Position numbers and translations under genes: made by a program. From Microbacteriaceae bacterium (GTDB taxonomy: Bacteria; Actinomycetota; Actinomycetes; Actinomycetales; Microbacteriaceae): DNA of 12,892 bases. The stretch covers positions 1-12,892 of the forward strand of contig JAKONM010000287.1 of the NCBI GenBank assembly GCA_022701925.1, in the 5' to 3' direction. This document shows positions 1-6,482 of the stretch, piece by piece. Numbering within the stretch: position 1 is the first letter of the stretch; each line of letters begins with the position of its first letter. Under the pieces are notes generated by a model. It had not been told where the DNA came from. It saw only the letters and a program-made list of their open reading frames with translations, and ran no database searches.

Positions 1-541
1 CGGTGTGGTCCGTGGCCTGCCGCGCGACACCGATCAGCATGGCGCCCAGCAGCTGGGTGAGCACCGCCGTGCCGGGGCGCATGGCCAGTGCCGTCGCGAT
101 CAGGCCCAGCCCGCAGACCCCCAGGAACCAGGCCTGCCCGTTCGAGGCCGGTGAGGGCAGCGCGCAGAACGGGATCGAGGCCAGCACGACCAGCACCCCG
201 CCGACGGCGACCCGCGCGATGAGGCGCAACGAGGAGATCCGCAGCAGGAAGGCGCAGGCGCCCAGCACCAGGGACGGGGCGACGCCGAGCAGGAACGCCG
301 CCTCGGTCCAGCCCGGCGGCCAGCGGTCGGCCTGCTCGGCCGCACCGGGCGCCGCCAGCAGGCCGAACATCGCGCCGGCGGGCAGGAACCCGAAGGCGAG
401 CGCGCGGAAGACCCGCTCGTGCGCCTGGTCCCCGGCGACGCGGCGCAGGAGCGCGCCCGCCCGCACGGGCCCGGGACGCGCGGCGGGGGAGCCCGGCTCG
501 GGCAGCGGCGGCCGGGTGATCGAGTCCGCGTCGAGCGTCAC
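1..541 (-). CDS. Integral membrane protein, N-terminal part; probable sensor kinase partner of the response regulator
   Basis: The reading frame starts at GTG 541-539 and stays open to the left edge, so only the first 180 residues are visible. The first 43 or so residues are polar and rich in Pro and Arg, as in a cytoplasmic tail. About five hydrophobic segments follow, near residues 47-64, 76-98, 104-124, 134-151 and 156-172. The start overlaps the stop of the response-regulator gene in a GTGA, so the two are almost certainly co-transcribed and translationally coupled. A multi-helix N-terminus directly behind a NarL-type regulator suggests a membrane sensor histidine kinase, but its H-box and ATPase domain would lie outside the window. 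The kinase call is therefore inference from position. A permease or a membrane protein of unknown role is possible. Confidence 0.6.
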   Translation of the reverse strand, partial: MTLDADSITRPPLPEPGSPAARPGPVRAGALLRRVAGDQAHERVFRALAFGFLPAGAMFGLLAAPGAAEQADRWPPGWTEAAFLLGVAPSLVLGACAFLLRISSLRLIARVAVGGVLVVLASIPFCALPSPASNGQAWFLGVCGLGLIATALAMRPGTAVLTQLLGAMLIGVARQATDHT

Positions 542-1200
542 TGCTCGTTCGGCGCGGGCAGGAAGCCGTCCTCGACGGCGCGCTTGTAGAGGTCGATCTT
601 CGTCGATGCCGGGCGGCCCGCCTTCGCGTACTTCTGCCGGATCCGCCGCACGTAGTCCTCGATCGTGGAGACCGCGATGCCGGCGCCCTCGGCGACGTTC
701 TGCGCCGTGTTGCCGTCCGCGAAGAGCGCGAGCATCCGCTGCTCCTGTCGCGACAGCTTCGCGTCGGAGATCAGGGGGTCGTTCTCCACGGTGGAGGCCC
801 ACTCCGCCGTGACGACCGGCTGCCCGTGCGCGGCGCGCAGCAGCGCCGTGGTCAGCGCGTGCAGCGGCTCGCTCTTGCGCACGATGCCGAGCACCGGCGT
901 GCGGGCCACGGCGCGCAGCAGGTAGGGGCTCTCACCGCTGGTGAAGGCGATGACGTTGCAGCCCGCGTCGACGAGGCGGTCGACGTTGTTGGCCGGGGAC
1001 GACCCGTCGGCCAGTCGCAGGTCGAGCACCACCAGGTGGAGCCTCGCGGGCGACTTCGCCAGCAGGCCGTCCACGGTGGGGGCGAAGGCGACCAGCTCCA
1101 GCTCGCGGGTCTGCCGCAGGGCGGCCCGCACGGCGGTGGCGATCACCTCGTGGTCGTCGACGAGGCCGACGCGCAGCGGAGCGGTCGCGGGGAGGTGCAT
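538..1200 (-). CDS. Two-component response regulator, NarL/FixJ type (REC plus LuxR-like HTH)
   Basis: A 220-residue DNA-binding response regulator. The REC domain (about 9-125) opens with VGLVDDHEVI, whose acidic pair is D15/D16. The phospho-acceptor is D60 (VVLDLRL), the switch residue T87 (IAFTSGE) and the conserved lysine K109 (GIVRKSEP). The C-terminal helix-turn-helix (about 149-210) begins LSRQEQRML, has the recognition helix around VSTIEDYVRRIRQKY, and ends in the GRPA-T-K-DLYKRAVEDG tail seen in actinobacterial members of this group. I chose ATG 1200 because AGGA lies seven bases upstream and REC starts right after it; GTG 1293 and ATG 1290 would add about 30 unconserved residues. 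The stop overlaps the GTG of the next gene, a probable sensor. The signal and target genes cannot be read from the sequence. Confidence 0.9.
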   Translation of the reverse strand: MHLPATAPLRVGLVDDHEVIATAVRAALRQTRELELVAFAPTVDGLLAKSPARLHLVVLDLRLADGSSPANNVDRLVDAGCNVIAFTSGESPYLLRAVARTPVLGIVRKSEPLHALTTALLRAAHGQPVVTAEWASTVENDPLISDAKLSRQEQRMLALFADGNTAQNVAEGAGIAVSTIEDYVRRIRQKYAKAGRPASTKIDLYKRAVEDGFLPAPNEQ

Positions 1201-1242
1201 GGGGAGGTCCTGTCCCGTCCTCCCGCACTGCCGAGGGGACGT

Positions 1243-1280
1243 CGCGACGACTGTATCGGCGCGAACGGTCGCAGAACGGT
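1243..1280 (-). promoter_or_regulatory. Candidate promoter of the regulator operon with two 7-bp direct repeats
   Basis: On the minus strand, TACAGT (1255-1250) fits the TANNNT -10 pattern and would start transcription near 1243, about 43 bases before ATG 1200. Two copies of ACCGTTC (1280-1274 and 1269-1263) repeat with an 11-bp period, one helical turn. The upstream copy falls where a -35 box would be. Direct repeats on one face of the helix are a common response-regulator site layout, so autoregulation is possible. Both the promoter and the site are inferred from pattern alone. Confidence 0.35.
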
Positions 1281-1586
1281 GCGCGGGCATCACGATGCTG
1301 CGTGAATGCGGGTCATCCCGCCCCGTGCGTGCGCCCTGCCCGCGACATCCGCGGTCGCCCTGTGGAATGGTTCGGCCCGCGGTGGCCGGTGCTCGGACTG
1401 CGCGACGCCTCCGGCACCGGGTCCGGGCGAGGCCCGATCACGAACGCCCCCGATCGCGCGAAGCCCGTGGGATTCGGCCGACTGCGCACCCCGGCGGCGC
1501 GGGATGCGCCATCATCGAGTCCGGGATCGCGACCATCGACGGTGGCGGTGCACCCCCGCTCGACGTCGGATCCATGGAGGATCGCG
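1281..1586. other. Intergenic stretch without a supported gene
   Basis: About 300 bases between the regulator promoter and the small membrane-protein gene. A plus-strand frame does run through from 1302, but its translation is low-complexity Pro/Arg/Ser/Gly with no recognisable domain, so I do not treat it as coding. The only structure I see is a short inverted repeat, GCATC-AC-GATGC, at 1287-1298. No convincing promoter for the downstream small gene was found. Confidence 0.4.
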
Positions 1587-1829
1587 GTGGCAGTCCGAGA
1601 CCGTTGCGTCGCGATCGTGCTCGCCGCAGGGCTGCTGCTCGGCATGGCCGGCTGGCAGGCCTGCTCGCCCTGGCTGGGCATCGTCGTGGCGGTGCTCGCC
1701 ACGACGCTCGCCTGCGCCGTCTACCGCGTGGAGGTCCCCTCGCGCGACCGGGGCGGACGTCCCGTCCGGTCGGGACGGCACGACGTCGACGGGGTCAGTA
1801 CGCCCCGTCGCGCTGCAGGACGGCCTTGA
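1587..1829 (+). CDS. Small hypothetical membrane protein with two transmembrane segments
   Basis: An 80-residue frame starting at GTG 1587, preceded by a perfect GGAGG (1576-1580) at a six-base spacing, which is the main reason to believe it. The product starts MAVRDRC and then has two hydrophobic stretches, roughly residues 7-20 (VAIVLAAGLLLGMAG) and 27-44 (SPWLGIVVAVLATTLACAV), followed by a basic, Arg-rich tail. The topology would be a small hairpin with both ends on the same side. Its last 35 bases overlap the 3' end of the opposite sugar-transferase gene. I recognise no family. Alternatively it is a chance frame in GC-rich DNA; the ribosome site and the paired helices make a real gene slightly more likely. 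Confidence 0.45.
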   Translation: MAVRDRCVAIVLAAGLLLGMAGWQACSPWLGIVVAVLATTLACAVYRVEVPSRDRGGRPVRSGRHDVDGVSTPRRAAGRP

Positions 1830-3327
1830 CGGTCTTCAGCAGGATGCTGAAGTCGGTCGTGATGGACCAGTTCTCGACGTAGTAGAGGTCGAGCTTCACG
1901 CTCTCCTCCCACGAGAGGTTCGATCGTCCGCTGACCTGCCACAGACCGGTGATGCCCGGTTTGATCAGCAGGCGGCGGTTCACCTTCGCCTCGTAGGCGG
2001 CGACCTCGCGCGGCAGCGGCGGGCGCGGGCCGATCAGGCTCATCGTGCCGTTCAGCACGTTCAGCAGCTGCGGCAGCTCGTCCAGCGAGAAGCGGCGGAT
2101 GAAGGCGCCGATCCGCGTGATGCGCGGGTCGTCCTTCATCTTGAACAGCACGCCGGCGCCCTCGTTCGCCGCAGCGAGCGCCGCGAGGCGGGCCTCCGCG
2201 TCGATGACCATGCTGCGGAACTTGAACATCGTGAAGCGCTCGCCGTGCGCGCCGACCCGCTCCTGGCGGAAGAGCACGGGGCCGGGGGAGTCGAGCCGCA
2301 CGGCGATCGCCACGGCCAGCAGCACGGGCGCGAGCAGCAGGAATGCGGCCCCCGCCAGCAGCAGGTCGACGCCGCGCTTGATGGAGTGGTTCATGCCGGC
2401 GTACTGCGGCAGGTCCACGTGCAGCATCGGCAGCCCCTCCACGGGGCGCATGTGGATGCGGGGGCCGGCGATGTCCGTCAGGCGCGAGGTGAGGATCAGC
2501 TCGGTCTTCGAGTTCTCCAGCTGCCAGCCGACGTCCTTGATGGCGTCGCGGCCGCCGGGCAGCTCGCCGGCGATGATGACGGCGCGCGTGTGGTTGGCCC
2601 GCACGGTGTCGGCCAGGCGCTCGAAGGGCACCAGGGGAACGTCCTTGCCGTCCGCCGCGGCGAAGCGCGCGCCGCCGGTGCCGTCGGTGTAGGCGATGCC
2701 GACGGGGCGGTAGCCGGCGTGGTGGTGCTTGATCAGCTCGTTGGTCACCTGCGTCGCGTCGTGGTGGTTGCCGACCACGACCGCGCCGATCAGGCAGAGC
2801 CCCTCGCGACGTCGGGCGGCCAGCCACGAGCGCCAGAAGTAGCGGCCGAGCAGCAGGCAGCCGAGCCCGAGGGGGAGCGCGACCAGCAGGTAGCCGCGGG
2901 AGACGTTGGTCTTGAGCAGGAGGTCGAGCACTGCGACGGCGCCGAAGGTCACGCCCGTCGCCTTGACGACGCGCTGGAACTCGTCGCTCCCGGCGCCGAT
3001 CACCCGGACGTCCCGCGACCGGATGGCCGCGAGGGCGGCGACCCAGATGAGGCCGATGAAGAGGCCGAACACTCCGTACCCGCTTGCGAAGGCCAGCCGG
3101 TTGCCGCCGGTCGCGTCCCCGAAACGGAGCGCCTGCGCGGCCAGCAGGGCCGCGGCGATCACCGCCGAGTCGGTGCCGATCAGGGCCATGCGGTAACCCG
3201 TGCGCCAGCCGACCCGGGAGACCGGAGCGCTGATGTCACGGAAGGGCGTGACCCGCTCCAGCGTGGGGACGGCGGAGTACGCGTACCTGCCTTCGGGCAG
3301 GGCGTCGCCGAGGGCGCCTGATTCCAT
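1795..3327 (-). CDS. Polyprenyl-phosphate sugar-phosphate transferase (exopolysaccharide initiating enzyme, WbaP/CpsE type)
   Basis: This enzyme family transfers a hexose-1-phosphate from a UDP-sugar onto undecaprenyl phosphate, the first step of lipid-linked exopolysaccharide or O-glycan assembly at the inner face of the membrane. The product is 510 residues. Four hydrophobic segments lie near residues 47-68, 84-103, 125-140 and 145-165, followed by a CoA-binding-like region (about 180-290) and a further membrane segment (about 320-345). The catalytic bacterial sugar transferase domain follows from K317-R318 (KRGVDLLLAG): SPGPVLFRQERVG, MFKFRSM, the acidic pair D416-E417 in SLDELPQL, MSLIGPRPPLPRE, and from K456 KPGITGLWQVSGRS. 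Length and motifs are complete. ATG 3327 has AGAGGA just upstream; GTG 3342 would add five residues with a weaker site. It stands alone here, with no polymerase, flippase or chain-length genes beside it. Confidence 0.93.
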   Translation of the reverse strand: MESGALGDALPEGRYAYSAVPTLERVTPFRDISAPVSRVGWRTGYRMALIGTDSAVIAAALLAAQALRFGDATGGNRLAFASGYGVFGLFIGLIWVAALAAIRSRDVRVIGAGSDEFQRVVKATGVTFGAVAVLDLLLKTNVSRGYLLVALPLGLGCLLLGRYFWRSWLAARRREGLCLIGAVVVGNHHDATQVTNELIKHHHAGYRPVGIAYTDGTGGARFAAADGKDVPLVPFERLADTVRANHTRAVIIAGELPGGRDAIKDVGWQLENSKTELILTSRLTDIAGPRIHMRPVEGLPMLHVDLPQYAGMNHSIKRGVDLLLAGAAFLLLAPVLLAVAIAVRLDSPGPVLFRQERVGAHGERFTMFKFRSMVIDAEARLAALAAANEGAGVLFKMKDDPRITRIGAFIRRFSLDELPQLLNVLNGTMSLIGPRPPLPREVAAYEAKVNRRLLIKPGITGLWQVSGRSNLSWEESVKLDLYYVENWSITTDFSILLKTVKAVLQRDGAY

Positions 3328-3421
3328 GGATTCCTCTGTCACTGGTGCCGCCTGGGAGAGCGGCGTGGCGTTGGACGGTGAGCTCGGGCGTCGTTACCGG
3401 TGGCTCAGGACGGGTCCCATG

Positions 3422-3444
3422 GTCGCCCCCCGTCGGGGGGTGGC
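3422..3444. repeat. GC-rich hairpin between divergent genes
   Basis: Six C (3426-3431), a GTC loop and six G (3435-3440) form a perfect stem, extended on both sides to about ten pairs if G-U pairs are allowed (3422-3425 with 3441-3444). It lies midway between the divergent sugar-transferase and HAD genes and has no T-tract, so it is not a typical terminator. It could be a 5' leader structure on the sugar-transferase mRNA or a regulator site. Confidence 0.4.
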
Positions 3445-3537
3445 GCAACCCTCGTTCTCCCTGGCACCCGTGCAATGGGGCCCGATCCCGACGGCGCTCG
3501 CTCCGGGTGCGGTCCCGGGCGCGCGCCGCTCCTCCTC

Positions 3538-3543
3538 TACGGT
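3538..3543 (+). promoter_or_regulatory. -10 element TACGGT, predicted leaderless start of the HAD gene
   Basis: TACGGT ends exactly six bases before GTG 3550, so the expected transcription start coincides with the start codon. There is no ribosome-binding purine run in front of that GTG and no clear -35 box. The same geometry recurs three more times in this window. Confidence 0.55.
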
Positions 3544-3549
3544 GTCGGC

Positions 3550-4320
3550 GTGCCCACCTCGCTGCCGGAACGACCCGCGATGACGGCGTTCGACCTGGAC
3601 GACACGCTCGCCCCCTCCAAGGCGCCGCTGCCCGACCCCGTGCGGGAGTCGCTGCTGCGCCTGCTGGCGGTCACGCAGGTGTGCGTGATCTCCGGCGGGC
3701 AGATCGAGCAGTTCCGCACCCAGGTCGTCGAGCGGCTCGGCGACCTGGCGCCGGAGCTCGCGGACCGGCTCCACCTGATGCCCACCTGCGGCACGCAGTA
3801 CTGGCGGCTGCAGGGCGGGGAGCTGCACTGCGTGTACGCGGACGACCTGACCGAGGACGAGAAGGCGCGCGCCATGTCGGCCGTCGAGGTCGAGGCGAAG
3901 CTGCTGGGCCTCTGGGAGAAGAAGACGTGGGGGCCGGCGCTCGAGGACCGGGGGTCGCAGATCACCTTCTCCGCCCTCGGGCAGCAGGCGCCGCTCGACG
4001 CCAAGAAGGCCTGGGACCCGACCGGCGAGAAGAAGAGCCGTCTCCGCGCCGCGGTGCAGCAGGAGCTGCCCGACCTGGAGGTGCGCAGTGGCGGCTCGAC
4101 GTCGGTCGACATCACCCGGCGCGGCGTCGACAAGGCGTACGGCATGCGCCGCCTGTCCGAGCTGACCAGCGTCGCCTTCGAGGACACGCTGTTCGTCGGC
4201 GACCGCCTCGACCCGGACGGCAACGACTACCCGGTGAAGGCCCTGGGCGTGCCGTCGGTGCCGGTCGAGGGCTGGGAGGACACGGTCCGCGTGATCGACG
4301 GGGTCGTCGCCGCCTTCTGA
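3550..4320 (+). CDS. HAD-IIB family sugar-phosphatase-like hydrolase
   Basis: A 256-residue cytosolic HAD-superfamily phosphohydrolase. All four motifs are visible: motif I D15-L-D17-D18-T19 (FDLDDTLAP), with D15 the nucleophile; motif II S48 in CVISGGQ; motif III K195 in GVDKAYG; and motif IV GDRLDPDGND with D218 and D226 coordinating magnesium. The long insert between motifs II and III is the C2 cap that sets substrate choice. The SVDITRRGVDKAYG stretch resembles the sucrose-phosphatase and eukaryotic-type phosphomannomutase branch, so a sugar phosphate is the likely substrate, unproven. GTG 3550 is preferred because the -10 element fits it and only ten residues then precede the core; ATG 3580 would start four residues before the catalytic Asp. 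It converges on the SRAP gene with 12 bases between stops. Confidence 0.85.
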   Translation: MPTSLPERPAMTAFDLDDTLAPSKAPLPDPVRESLLRLLAVTQVCVISGGQIEQFRTQVVERLGDLAPELADRLHLMPTCGTQYWRLQGGELHCVYADDLTEDEKARAMSAVEVEAKLLGLWEKKTWGPALEDRGSQITFSALGQQAPLDAKKAWDPTGEKKSRLRAAVQQELPDLEVRSGGSTSVDITRRGVDKAYGMRRLSELTSVAFEDTLFVGDRLDPDGNDYPVKALGVPSVPVEGWEDTVRVIDGVVAAF

Positions 4321-4336
4321 CGCCGGTCGACGTCAG
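4317..4336. terminator. Candidate bidirectional terminator stem containing both stop codons
   Basis: CTGACG (4317-4322) pairs with CGTCAG (4331-4336) across an eight-base loop. Each arm contains one of the two convergent stop codons (4318-4320 plus, 4335-4333 minus). Position suits a shared terminator, but the stem is only six pairs and there is no T-tract on either side. Confidence 0.3.
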
Positions 4337-5019
4337 GCGGGCAGCGGGAGGATCAGGCCGGGGCCGTTGTTCCGGACGCTGTTCGCGTCGCGGCTGACCT
4401 CGTGGTGCTGCAGCGTCTCCGCCACCGCCAGGCTCTCCTGCTGCAGCAGCCGCACCAGGTCGCCGGGGTCGACGTCCTCGGTCAACCAGGCGTCCCAGCC
4501 GTCCGGGGTCAGGCAGGCGGGCATGCGGTCGTGCACCTCGCCCGGCGCGACGTGCGCGTCCCGGGTGATCACCGCCATCGACAGCAGCCACCGGTCGGGG
4601 TCGTCCGGCTCGCGCTGCGGATCCGCCCAGGCGCTGACGACGCCCGCCATCGCCAGCGCCCCCTCCGGAGCGTGGATGAAGTGCGGCTGCTTGCCGGTGG
4701 GCGTGACCACCCACTCGTAGTAGCCGAGGGCGGGCACGACGACGCGGGTGCGGGCGAGGGCGCGCTTGAACATGCCCGAGGTCGCGACCGTCTCGATGCG
4801 GGCGTTGATCGGCTGCGGCTTCTGCTTCGCGTCCTTCGCCCAGGAGGGCAGGAAGCCCCACCGCACCCGGCGCAGCGCGCGCTCGCCGCCGCGCTCGCGG
4901 ACGACCGGCACGAGCGCGGTCGGCGCCACGTTCCAGTCGTCCTGCAGCCCGTCGAGCCCGCCCAGCAGGTCGGGCAGCAGGTCCGACACGGCCTTCGTCA
5001 CCACGTAGCGTCCGCACAC
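4333..5019 (-). CDS. SRAP domain protein (HMCES/YedK family), abasic-site DNA-protein crosslink sensor
   Basis: A 228-residue protein of the family that covalently caps abasic sites in single-stranded DNA through the N-terminal cysteine. GTG 5019 is the start because it places Cys at position 2 (MCGRYV), which the chemistry requires once Met is removed; GGAGG and AGGA lie just upstream. The other active-site residues are present: N30 in WNVAPT, N72/R74 in INARIET, E102 in GYYEW and H163 in EVHDRMPACL. RVRWGFLPSW (51-60) and the C-terminal VSRDANSVRNNGPGLI are further family marks. Length is normal for the bacterial form. The minus-strand frame runs open to 6189, but the extra N-terminus would bury Cys2 and covers galE, so it is rejected. 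Divergent from galE. Confidence 0.95.
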   Translation of the reverse strand: MCGRYVVTKAVSDLLPDLLGGLDGLQDDWNVAPTALVPVVRERGGERALRRVRWGFLPSWAKDAKQKPQPINARIETVATSGMFKRALARTRVVVPALGYYEWVVTPTGKQPHFIHAPEGALAMAGVVSAWADPQREPDDPDRWLLSMAVITRDAHVAPGEVHDRMPACLTPDGWDAWLTEDVDPGDLVRLLQQESLAVAETLQHHEVSRDANSVRNNGPGLILPLPA

Positions 5020-5127
5020 CCCTCCATCCTGCGCCGCCCCGCCCGTTGCAGAAGGGGTCGGGAGCGGTGCCGCTGGAGATCCGCACGTGCACGGCATGGC
5101 CGCCGAGCCGCGCAGCAGGCCCGGGGC

Positions 5128-5133
5128 TAGGGT
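5128..5133 (+). promoter_or_regulatory. -10 element TAGGGT, predicted leaderless start of galE
   Basis: TAGGGT is followed by exactly six bases and then ATG 5140. The predicted transcription start is the A of the start codon. No -35 box is apparent at the usual distance, and the only purine-rich sequence before the ATG is part of the -10 element itself. Confidence 0.6.
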
Positions 5134-5139
5134 CGCGGC

Positions 5140-6105
5140 ATGACGTGGATGGTCACGGGCGGAGCCGGCTACATCGGGGCGCACGTCGTGCGCGCGCTGC
5201 AGGAGGCGGGCCTCGAGCCGGTCGTGGTGGACGACCTCTCGAGCGGCCACCGCGGCTTCGTGCCCGCCGGCGTCCCCTTCGTCGAGGGCAGCGTGCTGGA
5301 CGGCGGCCTGCTGTCCGACGCGGTCGACCGCCACGGCGTCGAGGGCGTCATCCACGTCGCGGGTTTCAAGTACGCCGGCGTCTCGGTGCAGCGCCCGCTC
5401 CACACCTACGAGCAGAACGTCACCGCCACCGCCGTGCTCCTGGCGGTCATGGCCGACCGGGGCGTCGACAAGATCGTCTTCTCGTCGTCCGCCGCCGTCT
5501 ACGGCACGCCGGACACCGACCTGGTGACGGAGGAGACCCCGAAGTACCCGGAGTCGCCCTACGGGGAGTCGAAGCTGATCGGGGAATGGCTGCTCGCCGA
5601 CCAGGGGCGGGCCGCCGGGCTGCGGCACACCTCGCTGCGCTACTTCAACGTGGTCGGCTCCGGCCACTCGGACGTCTTCGACACCAGCCCGCACAACCTC
5701 TTCCCGCTGGTCTTCGACGCCCTGCTCGACGGTCGGACCCCCAGGGTGAACGGCACCGACTACCCGACGCCGGACGGCACCTGCGTGCGCGACTACATCC
5801 ACGTCGCCGACCTCGCGGTGTCGCACGTCGCCGCCGCCCGCCGGCTGGCCGCGGACGAGGCGATCGAGCCCGTCTACAACCTCGGCTCGGGCGACGGGGT
5901 GAGCGTCGGCGAGATCATGAGCACGGTGGCCCGGGTCACCGGCATCGACTTCACTCCCGAGCAGGGTCCGAGGCGGCCCGGCGACCCCGCCCGGATCGTC
6001 GCGTCGGGCGACCTGGCGGCGCGCGACCTGGACTGGGCGATGCGCCACTCGCTGGAGGACATGGTCCGTTCCGCCTGGGACGCCCGGAACACCGATCGAG
6101 GGTGA
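5140..6105 (+). CDS. galE: UDP-glucose 4-epimerase
   Basis: A 321-residue NAD-dependent extended short-chain dehydrogenase that interconverts UDP-glucose and UDP-galactose in the cytosol, feeding surface glycan synthesis. The Rossmann glycine motif is TGGAGYIG (6-13). The catalytic triad is S117 in SSSAAVYG with Y141 and K145 in SPYGESK. The substrate-binding RYFNVVGSG and the DYIHVADLA stretch are present, as is the C-terminal ARDLDW. By alignment from memory with the E. coli enzyme, the substrate gate Tyr299 corresponds to I286 in GDPARIVAS, a smaller side chain. Length is slightly below the usual 330-340. It is transcribed as a single gene between the divergent SRAP gene and the long whiB leader. 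Nearby sugar-transferase, GT2 and acyltransferase genes support an envelope-glycan role. Confidence 0.93.
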   Translation: MTWMVTGGAGYIGAHVVRALQEAGLEPVVVDDLSSGHRGFVPAGVPFVEGSVLDGGLLSDAVDRHGVEGVIHVAGFKYAGVSVQRPLHTYEQNVTATAVLLAVMADRGVDKIVFSSSAAVYGTPDTDLVTEETPKYPESPYGESKLIGEWLLADQGRAAGLRHTSLRYFNVVGSGHSDVFDTSPHNLFPLVFDALLDGRTPRVNGTDYPTPDGTCVRDYIHVADLAVSHVAAARRLAADEAIEPVYNLGSGDGVSVGEIMSTVARVTGIDFTPEQGPRRPGDPARIVASGDLAARDLDWAMRHSLEDMVRSAWDARNTDRG

Positions 6106-6151
6106 TCGACGCCGTCTCGGCGTGTCTCGGCGTGTCCGATTCGACCGCGTT

Positions 6152-6175
6152 ATGCGGCCGTGATAGGCGCCGCAT
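6152..6175 (+). terminator. Candidate galE terminator hairpin
   Basis: ATGCGGC (6152-6158) pairs perfectly with GCCGCAT (6169-6175) around a ten-base loop, 46 bases after the galE stop. The bases that follow (CTCGTTCTG) are only weakly T-rich. Just before it a ten-base unit, GTCTCGGCGT, is repeated twice in tandem (6114-6133). Confidence 0.35.
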
Positions 6176-6229
6176 CTCGTTCTGATCACGGAGCCCTTCT
6201 CGGGGTCTTGTCGGAGGGTGCGGAAATGG

Positions 6230-6250
6230 GAATGCGTCGAACACGCATTC
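6230..6250. promoter_or_regulatory. Perfect 8-bp inverted repeat, candidate operator upstream of whiB
   Basis: GAATGCGT (6230-6237) and its exact complement ACGCATTC (6243-6250) flank a five-base spacer, CGAAC. There is no T-tract after it. It ends five bases before TTGACG (6256-6261), a plausible -35 box, which is a typical place for a dimeric regulator to bind. It could instead be a second terminator for galE. Confidence 0.45.
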
Positions 6251-6255
6251 GGAGG

Positions 6256-6296
6256 TTGACGGCTCGTTTGTAACAGTCGTGTTACGAGCCGACTGT
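6256..6296 (+). promoter_or_regulatory. Nested overlapping inverted repeats, candidate whiB promoter/operator
   Basis: Three inverted repeats overlap here. GTAACAGTCGTGTTAC (6270-6285) has perfect six-base arms and a four-base spacer. GGCTCGT (6261-6267) pairs with ACGAGCC (6284-6290). ACAGTCG (6273-6279) pairs with CGACTGT (6290-6296). TTGACG (6256-6261) or TTGTAA (6268-6273) could serve as a -35 box, the latter with GACTGT (6291-6296) as a poor -10 at 17 bases. The repeats are directly visible; the promoter role is inferred from position 300 bases before whiB. Confidence 0.4.
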
Positions 6297-6380
6297 CGTT
6301 ATCGGCGTGTCGTCAGGTTTCGACCCCCGGTCGAGGGTTGCAGCGCTCACTCGTGTTCCTCCGCCGGAATCCGATCGAAA

Positions 6381-6394
6381 CCCCTGATCAGGGG
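6381..6394. repeat. Perfect 14-bp palindrome in the whiB leader
   Basis: CCCCTGATCAGGGG reads the same on both strands with no spacer. Its core halves CCCTGA and TCAGGG recur as a separated pair at 6468-6473 and 6488-6493, so the four segments could pair in alternative combinations in RNA, or be two sites for one DNA-binding protein. Confidence 0.55.
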
Positions 6395-6449
6395 ACACGC
6401 TTCCAGGCTCCGCCAAGGTGCTTCGACGGGCTTCGGGGCAGTGGCGACC

Positions 6450-6473
6450 ATGGTTTCCATCGCTCGTCCCTGA
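6450..6473 (+). CDS. Possible 7-codon upstream frame in the whiB leader
   Basis: ATG 6450 opens the peptide MVSIARP and stops at TGA 6471-6473. Its last codon and stop form the CCCTGA arm of the second leader hairpin, and the stop overlaps the GAGGGG ribosome site of the next upstream frame. There is no good ribosome site before it, so translation is uncertain. Confidence 0.2.
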   Translation: MVSIARP

Positions 6474-6482
6474 GGGGATCCG

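Noticed and set aside
3..812. Plus-strand frame across the left edge
   Set aside because: Arg/Ser/Pro low-complexity product antisense to the membrane protein and response regulator.
1306..3321. Long plus-strand open frame antisense to the sugar-transferase gene
   Set aside because: Its translation is low-complexity Arg/Ala/Gly/Val/Gln/His without domains, while the minus strand encodes a complete, motif-rich enzyme. It arises from high GC in the opposite frame.
6114..6133. Tandem GTCTCGGCGT repeat considered as a CRISPR or attachment site
   Set aside because: Only two ten-base units with no spacers, no integrase and no flanking duplication.
5020..6189. N-terminal extension of the SRAP gene through galE
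   Set aside because: It would bury the catalytic Cys2, and it is antisense to a well-supported galE.
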